Of a stretch of DNA of 64,000 nt, positions 38,842 to 47,182 are shown one piece after another. The notes below the pieces were generated by a model. That model worked only from the letters and a program-made list of their open reading frames with translations. It ran no database searches and was not told the origin of the DNA. The translations under genes were made by a program, and so were the position numbers. The stretch's first letter is position 1. Each line of letters starts with the position of its first letter. The stretch is from assembly GCF_900110855.1 (NCBI RefSeq), contig NZ_FOFA01000007.1:62001-126000 (forward strand). Reading direction: 5' to 3'. Origin of the DNA: Microlunatus flavus. GTDB taxonomy: Bacteria; Actinomycetota; Actinomycetes; Propionibacteriales; Propionibacteriaceae.

Positions 38842-39284
38842 GCAGCGTCCGCGAGCCAGAGCCGACGCCGCCGCGCACGAGCTCGGGACCGGGCCGGGCG
38901 CTCGTCGCCGTGTACGGCCTCTTCGCCCTCGCCGCCACGTCGCGCGGGGTGACGCAGCTCGTCACGCAGTACGCCGAGGCGCCGCTCGCGTACGTGCTGA
39001 GCCTCGTCGCGGGGATCGTCTACGTCGTCGCCACGGTGACCCTGGCGCGCGGGACCGCGACGTCGCGCCGCGTCGCGCTCGTCGCGGTGAGCGTGGAGCT
39101 CGTCGGCGTCCTCGCGGTCGGCACCCTGAGCCTCGTCGACCCGGCCGCCTTCCCGCGCGCGACGGTCTGGTCGGCGTACGGGATCGGCTACGGGTTCGTG
39201 CCGCTCGTCCTGCCCGTGCTCGGCCTGCTCTGGCTGCGGCGGACCCGGCCTCAGCCGGCCGGCTCGTCCGCCACGAGCGAGTAG
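38838..39284 (+). CDS. Small four-TM membrane protein, partner of the previous one
   Basis: 148 residues. A disordered N-terminus is followed by four hydrophobic segments (ALVAVYGLFALAATSRG, VLSLVAGIVYVVATVTL, VALVAVSVELVGVLAVGTLS, GYGFVPLVLPVLGLLWL). GTG 38838 overlaps the previous stop (GTGA). Its last 34 bases overlap the 3' end of the convergent APC permease gene. Function unknown. Confidence 0.82.
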   Translation: MSSVREPEPTPPRTSSGPGRALVAVYGLFALAATSRGVTQLVTQYAEAPLAYVLSLVAGIVYVVATVTLARGTATSRRVALVAVSVELVGVLAVGTLSLVDPAAFPRATVWSAYGIGYGFVPLVLPVLGLLWLRRTRPQPAGSSATSE

Positions 39285-40699
39285 CGCCCGCCCAGGGCGA
39301 CCCCGAGCACGAACGCGGCGGGCGGGATCAGCGCCAGCACGGTGCTCACCGCGGCGCTGCCGCCGGTGACGAGGGTGAAGTTGGAGACCACCAGCCACGC
39401 GCAGGCCAGCAGCCCGAGGATCGCGACGACCGGGGCCACCTTCGTCGGCAGGACGCGTCCGGCCGCGGCGTCGGGGCGGCGGCCGAAGTAGGCGAGCACG
39501 GCCACCGAGGTCACCGTCATGAGCAGCACCATGCCGACCGTGCTGACGCCGGCCATCGAGCCGAACACGCCGACCAGCGGGTCGAGGCCCACGAGGGCGA
39601 GCGCCAGCAGGACGACCGCGGCGGTGACGGTCTGCACCACCGAGGCGAAGGACGGCGCGTGGTGCTTCGGGTTGGTGCGCCCGAGCCGGGCGGGCAGCAC
39701 GCCCTTGTGGGCCAGCGTGAACTGGTAGCGCGCCAGCACGTTGTGAAAGCTCAGCACGCAGGCGAAGAGGCTCGTGATCAGCAGGACGTTCATGACGTCG
39801 CGCACCGCGACCCCGAGGTAGTCGCGGGCGGTGTCGAGCATCATGTTGCCCTCGCCGTCGAGGGTGCGCTGCGCGACGGAGACCGCGTCGGACGCGCCGG
39901 CGGCAGTGACCAGCGCCCAGCACGACAGCCCGTAGAACACACCGATGATCGTCACCGCCAGGTAGGTCGCGCGCGGGATCGTGCGCTCGGGGGAGCGGGC
40001 CTCGTCGCGGAACACGGCGGTGGCCTCGAAGCCGATGAACCCCGTCAGCGCGAAGAGGACCGCGACCCCGAGGCCCGGGCTGAGGACGTTCGACGGCGAG
40101 AAGGTCGACCACACCGGGCCCGAGGCGCCGCCGGTCGCGAACACCGCGACGTCCAGGGCGAGCATCACGGCGATCTCGAGGACCAGGGCGACGCCGAGCA
40201 CCTTGGCGCTCAGCTCGATGTGGCGGTAGCCCAGCACGGCGACCACGGCGATGGTGACGAACGAGTAGACCCACCACGGGATCGACGGGCCGCCGAAGAA
40301 CGTCACGAGGTCGTTCGCGGCCCAGCCCATGTAGCCGTACACGCCGACCTGCACCGCCGTGTACGCGACGAGCGCGACGAACGCCGCACCGAGGCCGGCC
40401 CGCGAGCCGAGGCCCGTGGTCACGTACGAGAAGAACGCGCCCGCCTCGCGCACGTGCGGGGTCATGGTCACGAAGCCGACCGAGAAGACGAGCAGGACGG
40501 TGGCGGCGAGCAGGAAGCCGACCGGGGCGCCGACGCCGTTGCCGCCGGCGACGGCGAGGGGGACGTTGCCGCCGATGACCGTGAGCGGCGCGGCGGCGGC
40601 GATGACCATGAACACGACGGCGCCGACGCCGAGCTGGCCGGTGAGGCGGCCCGGTCCGGTGGCGGTGCCCTCGACCGGGGCGGAGGTGGGTGCGGTCAT
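39251..40699 (-). CDS. APC-family amino acid permease
   Basis: 482 residues, 12 or more membrane segments. The first is GVGAVVFMVIAAAAPLTVIG, a characteristic APC helix with unwound Gly-rich region; FxGFEATAVFRDEARSPERT matches the conserved loop after TM6. GTG/ATG start at 40699 with GGACCCC just upstream. It is the second gene of a unit with a nitrilase-like hydrolase 63 bp upstream, suggesting uptake and hydrolysis of an amide, amine or amino acid. Confidence 0.9.
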   Translation of the reverse strand: MTAPTSAPVEGTATGPGRLTGQLGVGAVVFMVIAAAAPLTVIGGNVPLAVAGGNGVGAPVGFLLAATVLLVFSVGFVTMTPHVREAGAFFSYVTTGLGSRAGLGAAFVALVAYTAVQVGVYGYMGWAANDLVTFFGGPSIPWWVYSFVTIAVVAVLGYRHIELSAKVLGVALVLEIAVMLALDVAVFATGGASGPVWSTFSPSNVLSPGLGVAVLFALTGFIGFEATAVFRDEARSPERTIPRATYLAVTIIGVFYGLSCWALVTAAGASDAVSVAQRTLDGEGNMMLDTARDYLGVAVRDVMNVLLITSLFACVLSFHNVLARYQFTLAHKGVLPARLGRTNPKHHAPSFASVVQTVTAAVVLLALALVGLDPLVGVFGSMAGVSTVGMVLLMTVTSVAVLAYFGRRPDAAAGRVLPTKVAPVVAILGLLACAWLVVSNFTLVTGGSAAVSTVLALIPPAAFVLGVALGGRYSLVADEPAG

Positions 40700-40762
40700 G
40701 GGGGTCCTCGTGGGGTGCGGAGGGGCTGGGGCGATGGGCGTCGGAGCAGCAGCGGTCCGAGG

Positions 40763-41551
40763 TCAGGACGGGTAGAGGTCGAGGCGGAGGTCGTCGAGGT
40801 ACGGGTTGTCGCGCTGCGCCTGCTCGACGACGTCGGTGTCGACGGTGGCGAGGACGAGTCCGACGGGCTCGGTCGGGGCGAGCGCGTCCAGGACCTGGCC
40901 GGACGGCGCCGCGACCGAGCTGCGGCCGACGTAGCGCAGGTCGCCCTCCGCGCCGCTGCGGTTCACGTAGGCGACGTAGACCTGGTTCTCCCAGGCGCGG
41001 ACGCCGATGAGGGTCTCGGCGACGAACGTGAACGGCTCCATCTGCGCGGTCGGCACCACGACCACGTGGGCGCCTTCGCGCGCCGCGGCCCGGACGGGTT
41101 CGGGGAACTCGACGTCGTAGCAGACCAGCAGCGCCAGGCGGACGCCCCGGTAGGTGACGACCTCGCTGCGCCGCGTGCCCTCCACGAACAGGGTGCGGTC
41201 GAGGTCGGAGAACAGGTGCGTCTTGCGGTAGCGCGTCACCTCGGCGCCGCGCTCGTCGACGAACAGCGCGGTGTTGGCGACCGTCCCGTCGGCCAGCCGC
41301 TCGGGCAGCCCCGCGACCAGCGCGATCCCGGTGTCGGCGGCCAGCTGCGCGACCCGTTCGACCAGGGGTCCGGCGGCCAGCTCGGCGACCTGGCCGCCGA
41401 TGTTGTAGCCGGTCACGAACATCTCCGGCGTGACCAGCACGTCGGCTCCCCGTGCGCGCGCCTCCGCGGCGGCCTCCGCGATCGTGGCGAGGTTGGCCTC
41501 GACGTCGCCCGGCGTGCCGGGGTGCTGCAGGCCGGCGATCGTCAGCTGCAT
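40763..41551 (-). CDS. Carbon-nitrogen hydrolase (nitrilase superfamily)
   Basis: 262 residues. The catalytic triad is complete: Glu-43 in VTPEMFVTGY, Lys-110 in RYRKTHLFSDLD and Cys-144 in LLVCYDVEFPE. It hydrolyses a non-peptide C-N bond, probably an amide or carbamoyl compound; N-carbamoylputrescine-type and omega-amidase-type enzymes are possible. The ATG has GGGAGG upstream. The downstream APC permease may supply the substrate. Confidence 0.9.
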   Translation of the reverse strand: MQLTIAGLQHPGTPGDVEANLATIAEAAAEARARGADVLVTPEMFVTGYNIGGQVAELAAGPLVERVAQLAADTGIALVAGLPERLADGTVANTALFVDERGAEVTRYRKTHLFSDLDRTLFVEGTRRSEVVTYRGVRLALLVCYDVEFPEPVRAAAREGAHVVVVPTAQMEPFTFVAETLIGVRAWENQVYVAYVNRSGAEGDLRYVGRSSVAAPSGQVLDALAPTEPVGLVLATVDTDVVEQAQRDNPYLDDLRLDLYPS

Positions 41552-41679
41552 CGTGGGCCTCCCAGCCGCGTCGGTCGGAGCAGACCCTAGTGGTGCGGGG
41601 TCCTCGCGGCGCCGCTGCGTCCGGACTGCTGCGCGGCGTGCGGCGACGCCCGGGCGCCGCGTCCGCCAGACTGTGCCCC

Positions 41680-42540
41680 GTGAAGTACAACGAGGGCGCG
41701 AACCTCGACCCCTCGCAGGTCGGTGGGGGCGGCGGTGGCGGGAACGGCGGCAAGATCGCGATCGGCGGCGGCGCCGGCGTGGTCGTGCTGATCCTGGCCC
41801 TGCTGCTCGGCATCAACCCGGGCGACGTGCTCGGCTCGGGCGACCAGGCCGACCCGGGGACGGGCCAGGCGCCGGCCTCGCCCTTCGCGCAGTGCACCCG
41901 CGGCAGCGACATCGGCAAGGACCGGAACTGCCGCTTCGTGGCGTACACGAACTCGATCCAGGACTACTGGGGCGGCACCGTGCAGGACTACCAGGTGATC
42001 AAGGTGCAGACGTTCACCGGGCAGATCTCGACGGCCTGCGGCACGGCGACCTCCGAGGTCGGCCCCTTCTACTGCTCCGGGGACACCGCGGTCTACCTCG
42101 ACCTCGGCTTCTTCGACGAGCTCACCACCAAGCTCGGCGCGCAGGGCGGCGACGCGGCGGAGGCGTACGTGCTCGCCCACGAGTTCGGCCACCACGTGCA
42201 GGACCTCGAGGGGACGCTGCAGCGGGTGCAGGGCGGCTCGGGCGGCACGGGGCCGACGTCGCCGGGCGTACGCCTCGAGCTGCAGGCCGACTGCTACGCC
42301 GGCGTGTGGTTCAACCACGCCACCAATGACCCGCAGTCGCCGATCAGCGAGGTGACGCAGGCCGACCTCGACGACGCCCTCGACGCCGCCGCCGCGGTCG
42401 GCGACGACCGGATCCAGAAGAAGATGCAGGGCCAGGTCAACCCCGAGACGTGGACGCACGGTTCCGCGGCCAACCGTCAGAAGTGGCTCACCACCGGCTT
42501 CCAGTCCGGCGACCCGGCCTCGTGCGACACGTTCGCGTGA
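41680..42540 (+). CDS. Neutral zinc metallopeptidase, membrane anchored
   Basis: 286 residues of the YpfJ-like family. An N-terminal Gly-rich cytosolic stretch (QVGGGGGGGNGGK) is followed by one membrane segment (IAIGGGAGVVVLILALLLGI). The catalytic domain carries HEFGHH (about residue 167) and the downstream RLELQADCYAGVWF acidic motif. It should act outside the membrane. CAGACT (41667-41672) lies seven bases before the GTG, suggesting leaderless expression. Substrate unknown. Confidence 0.92.
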   Translation: MKYNEGANLDPSQVGGGGGGGNGGKIAIGGGAGVVVLILALLLGINPGDVLGSGDQADPGTGQAPASPFAQCTRGSDIGKDRNCRFVAYTNSIQDYWGGTVQDYQVIKVQTFTGQISTACGTATSEVGPFYCSGDTAVYLDLGFFDELTTKLGAQGGDAAEAYVLAHEFGHHVQDLEGTLQRVQGGSGGTGPTSPGVRLELQADCYAGVWFNHATNDPQSPISEVTQADLDDALDAAAAVGDDRIQKKMQGQVNPETWTHGSAANRQKWLTTGFQSGDPASCDTFA

Positions 42541-42545
42541 CTTCT

Positions 42546-42664
42546 GCCTCCGCTTCGCTCCGGCGCGGCGGCCGCTCCGACCCTCCGTCTTCCTCCCTCC
42601 CTCGCAGGACGAAAAGCATGTCCTGCTCGTCCGGTCGTCCAGACGGAGGCGCGGCCGCCGGCTC
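42546..42664 (+). repeat. Family A nested-hairpin repeat, copy 4
   Basis: The core GACGAAAAGCATGTC (42608-42622) lies in a GCAGGAC/GTCCTGC stem. The outer stem is CCTCCGTCT (42582-42590) with AGACGGAGG (42641-42649), continued by GCGGCCGCC-type arms. It fills the gap between the convergent metallopeptidase and MFS genes and probably serves as a two-way terminator. Confidence 0.8.
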
Positions 42665-42667
42665 GGG

Positions 42668-43939
42668 TCAAGCCGAAGGCGTTTGAGATCGGCGCTGCAC
42701 GGCCAGGCCCGTGGCCAGGACGAGGATGCCGAGGACCGGCAGCACGACGCTGACGCGGCTCGGCCAGGCGTATGAGTGGCCGGCGGCGAGGACCGCGCCG
42801 CCGAGCCAGGCGCCGAGCGCGTTGGCGATGTTCAGCGTCGCGTGGTTGAGGGCGGCGGCGAGCGACTGGCCGCCGGCGGCGACGTCCATCAGGCGGGTCT
42901 GCAGCGCGGGCAGCATGAGGCTGCCGGAGGCGCCGAGCAGGAACACCGCGACGAAGGCCCCGACCGGGGTGGTCGCCAGCACGCCGAACAGCGCGAGCAC
43001 GACCCCGATGCCGGCGAGCCCGCCGAACAGGGTCGGGATCAGCGCCCGGTCGGCCAGCCGTCCGCCCAGCAGCGTCCCGACGGTCGACCCGACGCCGAAC
43101 ATGGCGAGGATCCACACCACGCCGCCCTCGGTGAGCCCGGCGAGCGTCTCGACGGTGGGGGCGATGTAGGAGTACGTCGCGAACATGCCGCCGAAGCTGA
43201 CCATGCCGGTCACCAGCGCGAACCACACCTGCGGCCGGGCCAGCGCGCTGAGCTCGCCGCGCACGCTGGCCGTGGCTCCGGCGGGACCGACCCGGACCGG
43301 CGGCACGAAGGCGAGGACGGAGACCAGGCAGGCGACGGCGAGGACCGCGACGGCGACGTAGAGCGCTGGCCAGCCCAGGTGCTGGCCGGCCAGGGTCGCC
43401 ACCGGGACGCCCACGATGTTGGAGATCGTCAGGCCGAGCATGACGCGGGCGACGGCGCTCGCGCGCCGGTCGGGCGCGACGAGGGCGGCGGCGACGAGGG
43501 AGGCGACGCCGAAGTACGCGCCGTGCGGCAGCCCGGACACGAAGCGCGCGACCAGCAGGAAGCCGAACGACGACGCGACGGCGGACGCCGCGTTGCCCAG
43601 CGCGAAGACGGCCATGAGCAGGAGCAGGAGGCGGCGCCGGCCCATCCGGGCGGCGAAGGCCGCGATCAGCGGGGCGCCGACGACGACGCCGAGGGCGTAC
43701 GCGGAGACGAGGTGGCCGCCGGTCGGGATGGACACGCCGACGCCGGCGGCGATCTGGGGCAGCAGGCCCATCGACGCGAACTCGGTGGTGCCGATCGCGA
43801 ACCCGCCGACAGCGAGCGCGAAGAGGGCCCAGCCGGCGCGGACCGGGCGGTCACCGCCGAGGGAACCGAAGCGGAGGGCGGCCTGGTCGGTCGCAGTCTC
43901 GGTGGAGGCGCGGGCAGGCGTGGGGGCGGTGGTGGTCAT
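42668..43939 (-). CDS. MFS transporter (DHA1, AraJ/Cmx-like exporter)
   Basis: 423 residues, 12 hydrophobic segments. GTTEFASMGLLPQIAAGVGV in the first segment and ARMGRRRLLLLLMAVF are typical of the sugar-efflux/chloramphenicol-efflux DHA1 group. GTG/ATG start at 43939 with GGAACC-type spacing. Substrate not predictable, and a resistance role is not supported by sequence alone. Confidence 0.88.
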   Translation of the reverse strand: MTTTAPTPARASTETATDQAALRFGSLGGDRPVRAGWALFALAVGGFAIGTTEFASMGLLPQIAAGVGVSIPTGGHLVSAYALGVVVGAPLIAAFAARMGRRRLLLLLMAVFALGNAASAVASSFGFLLVARFVSGLPHGAYFGVASLVAAALVAPDRRASAVARVMLGLTISNIVGVPVATLAGQHLGWPALYVAVAVLAVACLVSVLAFVPPVRVGPAGATASVRGELSALARPQVWFALVTGMVSFGGMFATYSYIAPTVETLAGLTEGGVVWILAMFGVGSTVGTLLGGRLADRALIPTLFGGLAGIGVVLALFGVLATTPVGAFVAVFLLGASGSLMLPALQTRLMDVAAGGQSLAAALNHATLNIANALGAWLGGAVLAAGHSYAWPSRVSVVLPVLGILVLATGLAVQRRSQTPSA

Positions 43940-44030
43940 CAGCGGTTCCTCGGGTGTTGCACGGGCACGAGGTCTCCGCTGACCGACGGGCGCAACTCTT
44001 CCACGTCGCCGGATGTTCCTCCGGACGACA

Positions 44031-44073
44031 ACGGGTGAGTTCTTGCACCATGGTGGTTCAGGAACCCACCCGT
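44031..44073. terminator. 20-bp imperfect inverted repeat
   Basis: The arms 44031-44050 and 44054-44073 match at 17 of 20 positions around a three-base centre. It lies 16 bp after the stop of the small minus-strand gene and upstream of the MFS start. It can act as a terminator for the former, or an operator for the latter. Confidence 0.5.
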
Positions 44074-44088
44074 CGTCAGCGGTGCGGC

Positions 44089-44391
44089 TCAGGCGTGCCC
44101 GGTGGCGGGGCCGTCGACCTCCTGCGGGCGGTCGTCGGGCACCGCGGCGTCCTCGCGGTCGTCCGCGCTGATCTCCAGGCCGGCGACCGGGTTGCCGGCG
44201 GCGGTCCCGCGCTCGCCGTGCTCGGGCAGCTCGCCCGCCGCGGGCGCGTCGCGCGGCGGGGCGCCGCCGTCGCTCGCACGGGACACCCGCTGGGTGGACT
44301 CGGCCGCGTACGCGCGCGACTCGGGGTTGTTGCGGACGTCGATCTCCTGCAGGTCCGGGGTCTCGCTGCTCTCGTTGCTCTGGTTGCTCAT
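44089..44391 (-). CDS. Small acidic disordered protein
   Basis: 100 residues, rich in Ser, Glu, Asp, Ala and Pro; no membrane segment or recognised domain. It begins MSNQSNESSETPDLQEIDVR and ends with a polar tail. ATG start. It lies 44 bp downstream of the ABC-F gene on the same strand and may be cotranscribed with it. The composition, with few hydrophobic residues, suggests an intrinsically disordered protein. Confidence 0.55.
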   Translation of the reverse strand: MSNQSNESSETPDLQEIDVRNNPESRAYAAESTQRVSRASDGGAPPRDAPAAGELPEHGERGTAAGNPVAGLEISADDREDAAVPDDRPQEVDGPATGHA

Positions 44392-44435
44392 GGGGCCGAC
44401 CGTAGTGGGCGGGCCCGCACCGGCCGCGCCGGTCG

Positions 44436-46079
44436 TCAGACGGGGCGCTCCTCGACCCGCCCGTGGTCGACGTGCAGGCGGCGGGTGACGTGCACCGCCT
44501 CGAGCAGCCGGCGGTCGTGGCTGACCAGGACGAGCGTGCCCGCGTACGAGGCGAGCGCGCTCTCGAGCTGCTCGATCGCGGGGAGGTCGAGGTGGTTCGT
44601 CGGCTCGTCGAGGACGAGCAGGTTGGTCCCGCGGGCCTGGAGGAGGGCCAGCGCGGCCCGGGTCCGTTCGCCCGGCGACAGCGACGCGGCCGGGCGGCGC
44701 ACGTGGTCGGCCCGCAGCCCGAACTTGGCCAGCAGCGTCCGGACGTCGGCCGGGCTCAGGTCGGCCAGCTCGCGCTCGACCACGTCCGTCAGCAGGTCGG
44801 GGCCGTCGACGAGGTCGCGGGCCTGGTCGACCTCGCCCACGCGGACGGAGGCGCCGAGGGAGGCGAGGCCCTCGTCCGGGGTCGTCCGGCCCAGCAGCAG
44901 GGCGATGAGGGTGGTCTTGCCGGCGCCGTTCGGACCGACGACGGCCACGCGGTCGCCGTACGACAGCGTCAGGTCGACCGGGCCGAGGGTGAAGGCGCCG
45001 CGGTGCACGACGGCACGGTTCAGGGTGGCGACGACGCTGCCGGAGCGCGGGGCCGCGGCGATCTCCATCTGGAGCTGCCACTCCTTGCGCGGTTCCTCGA
45101 CCTCGTCGAGGCGCTCGATGAGCCGCTCGGTCGCCCGGACCTTCGACGCCTGCTTCTCGGTGCGGTTGATCCGGAAGTCGCGCTGCGCCTTGTCGTTGTC
45201 CTTGGGGTTCTTCTTCTCCTTGGTCACGCCCTGCACGGCCCACGCGCGCTGCGAGCGCATGCGCTGGGTCAGGTCGGCCTTGGTGTCGGCGTACTCCTCG
45301 TACGCCTCCCGCGCGTGCTGCCGGCGGACCTCGCGCTCGTGGAGGTAGGCGTCGTAGCCGCCGCCGAACACCTCGACGCGCTGCTGCGCGAGGTCGAGCT
45401 CGACCACGGTCGTCACGCAGCGGCGCAGGAACTCGCGGTCGTGGCTCACCACGACGGCGCCGACGCGCAGCGTCTGCACGAAGCGTTCCAGGCGCTCGAG
45501 CCCGTCGAGGTCGAGGTCGTTGGTGGGTTCGTCGAGCAGCAGCACGTCGAAGCGGGACAGCAGCAGCGCGAGGAGGCCGACGCGCGCGGCCTCGCCGCCG
45601 GACAGGCTCGTCATGGCGGCGTCGAGCGGCACGGTGAGCCCGAGGTCGGCGGCCTGTTCGGCCATCCGCTCCTCGAGGTCGGCCCCGCCGAGCGCCAGCC
45701 AGCGGTCGAATGCGGTCCCGTACCAGTCGTCGGAGCCGGGTTCCTCGCGCGACAGGGCCTCGGTGGCCGCGTCGAGGTCGCGCTGGGCGTCCGCCACGCC
45801 GGTGCGGCGGGCGACGTACGCGGTCACGTCCTCGTCGGGACGCCGTTCGGGTTCCTGCGGGAGCAGCCCGACGCTCGCGCTCGGCGGGCTCAGCGCGATG
45901 CTGCCGGCCTCGGGACGGCCGAGGCCGGCCAGCAGGCCGAGCAGGGTGGACTTGCCGGCGCCGTTCGCGCCGACGAGACCGATCACGTCGCCGGGGGCGA
46001 CGGTCAGGTCCAGGCCGGAGAACAGGACGCGCGCCCCGTGCCCGGCGCTGAGATCACGGGCGACAAGGGTGGCTGACAC
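44436..46079 (-). CDS. ABC-F family ATPase (ribosome-associated)
   Basis: 547 residues with two ABC cassettes and no membrane domain. Cassette 1 has Walker A GANGAGKST and signature LSGGEAARVGLL; cassette 2 has GPNGAGKTT and LSPGERTRAALALL. The Walker B sites VLLLDEPTNDLDL and LVLDEPTNHLDL and the basic linker between (KEKKNPKDNDKAQRDFRINR) are typical. ABC-F proteins act on the ribosomal E site in translation or antibiotic protection; which role is open. GTG 46079 is preferred; the frame extends 34 codons upstream into repeat B copy 2. Confidence 0.93.
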   Translation of the reverse strand: MSATLVARDLSAGHGARVLFSGLDLTVAPGDVIGLVGANGAGKSTLLGLLAGLGRPEAGSIALSPPSASVGLLPQEPERRPDEDVTAYVARRTGVADAQRDLDAATEALSREEPGSDDWYGTAFDRWLALGGADLEERMAEQAADLGLTVPLDAAMTSLSGGEAARVGLLALLLSRFDVLLLDEPTNDLDLDGLERLERFVQTLRVGAVVVSHDREFLRRCVTTVVELDLAQQRVEVFGGGYDAYLHEREVRRQHAREAYEEYADTKADLTQRMRSQRAWAVQGVTKEKKNPKDNDKAQRDFRINRTEKQASKVRATERLIERLDEVEEPRKEWQLQMEIAAAPRSGSVVATLNRAVVHRGAFTLGPVDLTLSYGDRVAVVGPNGAGKTTLIALLLGRTTPDEGLASLGASVRVGEVDQARDLVDGPDLLTDVVERELADLSPADVRTLLAKFGLRADHVRRPAASLSPGERTRAALALLQARGTNLLVLDEPTNHLDLPAIEQLESALASYAGTLVLVSHDRRLLEAVHVTRRLHVDHGRVEERPV

Positions 46080-46140
46080 GAGGGACCAACTTACGGACGT
46101 GGTCGCGGGATCGCGACCGGTTTGCGGGGGTGAGCTCGTC

Positions 46141-46204
46141 CGTGCATTCCACGACATCGTGAAATGGACGTGCTCAGCCACACCTGCAGGTCTGGCTGAG
46201 CACG
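46141..46204. repeat. Family B double hairpin, copy 2
   Basis: The first hairpin (46141-46170) resembles copies 1 and 3 (CGTGCATTCCACG/CGTGAAATGGACG, two mismatches). The second, 46169-46204, is CGTGCTCAGCCA paired with TGGCTGAGCACG, enclosing CTGCAG. This copy shows both tiers intact. It lies upstream of the ABC-F gene. Confidence 0.78.
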
Positions 46205-46215
46205 TGGAACTTCGG

Positions 46216-46290
46216 TCAAGCGGGGTCTGGACGACGGGCCGGGAACGACATGGTTTTCGTCGTTCCTGGCTAGCCGGAAGACCCCGTCCT
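46216..46290 (-). repeat. Family A nested-hairpin repeat, copy 6
   Basis: On the minus strand the core GACGAAAACCATGTC (plus-strand 46247-46261) sits in a GGAACGAC/GTCGTTCC stem. GGGGTCT/AGACCCC form an outer stem (46222-46228 and 46279-46285), and CGTCGTCCAGAC follows as in copy 4. It directly follows repeat B copy 2 and ends 35 bp before the msrA stop. Confidence 0.75.
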
Positions 46291-46325
46291 AGCGGACGAC
46301 CGGGCGCGAGGAGGAGTGAACGGTC

Positions 46326-46958
46326 TCAGTTGCAGGTCACGCCGGTGGCGTGGACCGGGCAGTAGCCGAACGGGTTCTTGTCGAGGTACTGCTGGTGGTA
46401 GTCCTCGGCGTAGTAGAAGTCCGGCGCGGGCTTGACCTCGGTGGTGATGCGGCCGTAGCCCGAGCGGGTGAACTCCACCTGGTACTCGTCACGGACGCGC
46501 TCGGCGATCGCCTGCTGCTCCGGCGTGGTCGTGTAGATCGCGGAGCGGTACTGGGTGCCGACGTCGTTGCCCTGGCGGTAGCCCTGGGTCGGGTCGTGGT
46601 TCTCGAAGAAGATCTTCAGCAGCTGCTCGAAGCTCGTCTTGGCCGGGTCGTAGCTGACCTTGACGATCTCGGTGTGCCCGGTGCGGGCGCTGCAGACCTC
46701 CTCGTACGAGGGGTTCGGCGTGTAGCCGCCCTGGTAGCCGACCGCGGTGTTGGTGACGCCGGGGGCCTTCCAGTAGAGCTTCTCCGCGCCCCAGAAGCAG
46801 CCGAGGGCGAGGTAGACGACCTCGGAGCCCTCGGGGACCTGCTGGACGGGGATGCCGAAGATCTCGTGGAACGTGGGGTTGACGAGCACCGAACGGTCGC
46901 GGCCACGCAGGGCCTGCTCCGGCTCGACCATCGTCGACTTCATGCGCGAGAACAACAT
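46326..46958 (-). CDS. msrA: Peptide-methionine (S)-S-oxide reductase MsrA
   Basis: 210 residues. Repairs methionine S-sulfoxide in proteins. The catalytic Cys-54 is in YLALGCFWGAEKLYW; conserved TAVGYQGGYTPNP and HTEIVKVSYDP follow. The C-terminus, NPFGYCPVHATGVTCN, has two Cys that may resolve the disulfide. ATG 46958 is preferred over a start 17 codons upstream, because MLFSRMKSTM is the usual N-terminus of this group. Stand-alone; no msrB nearby. Confidence 0.94.
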   Translation of the reverse strand: MLFSRMKSTMVEPEQALRGRDRSVLVNPTFHEIFGIPVQQVPEGSEVVYLALGCFWGAEKLYWKAPGVTNTAVGYQGGYTPNPSYEEVCSARTGHTEIVKVSYDPAKTSFEQLLKIFFENHDPTQGYRQGNDVGTQYRSAIYTTTPEQQAIAERVRDEYQVEFTRSGYGRITTEVKPAPDFYYAEDYHQQYLDKNPFGYCPVHATGVTCN

Positions 46959-47040
46959 GGGGTGAGTCTGCCTCTCTGCACGGACCTGGATGGCCCGGCT
47001 CCTGCTCAACCGTTCGCGGTCGCCGCCTGTTCCGGATCGC

Positions 47041-47119
47041 CCCCTCCCTCGCGAACCGCTGACGGACGACAGCAGATCCGGCCGCGACGGTGTCGTCCAT
47101 CAGCGTTTCGCGGAGGGGG
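47041..47119. repeat. Family C inverted repeat, copy 2
   Basis: CCCCTCC then CGCGAACCGCTGA and GGACGAC on the left pair with GTCGTCC, TCAGCGTTTCGCG and GGAGGGG on the right. The loop is about 35 nt and contains a GATCCGGCCGCGACGG stretch. Lies between msrA and metB, which are divergent. Confidence 0.74.
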
Positions 47120-47182
47120 GCGTAGGTCGGTGGGCGCGCTGGGCACCCCGGTGGAGGGCCGCCCCCGCGTAACCTCGGTCCG

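Noticed and set aside
42668-43939. Chloramphenicol-resistance exporter
   Set aside because: The fold matches the wider DHA1 exporter group, but sequence alone does not show the drug.
44436-46181. ABC-F start at ATG 46181
   Set aside because: The extra 34 residues run into repeat B copy 2 and are not conserved-looking; GTG 46079 begins at the expected N-terminus of cassette 1.
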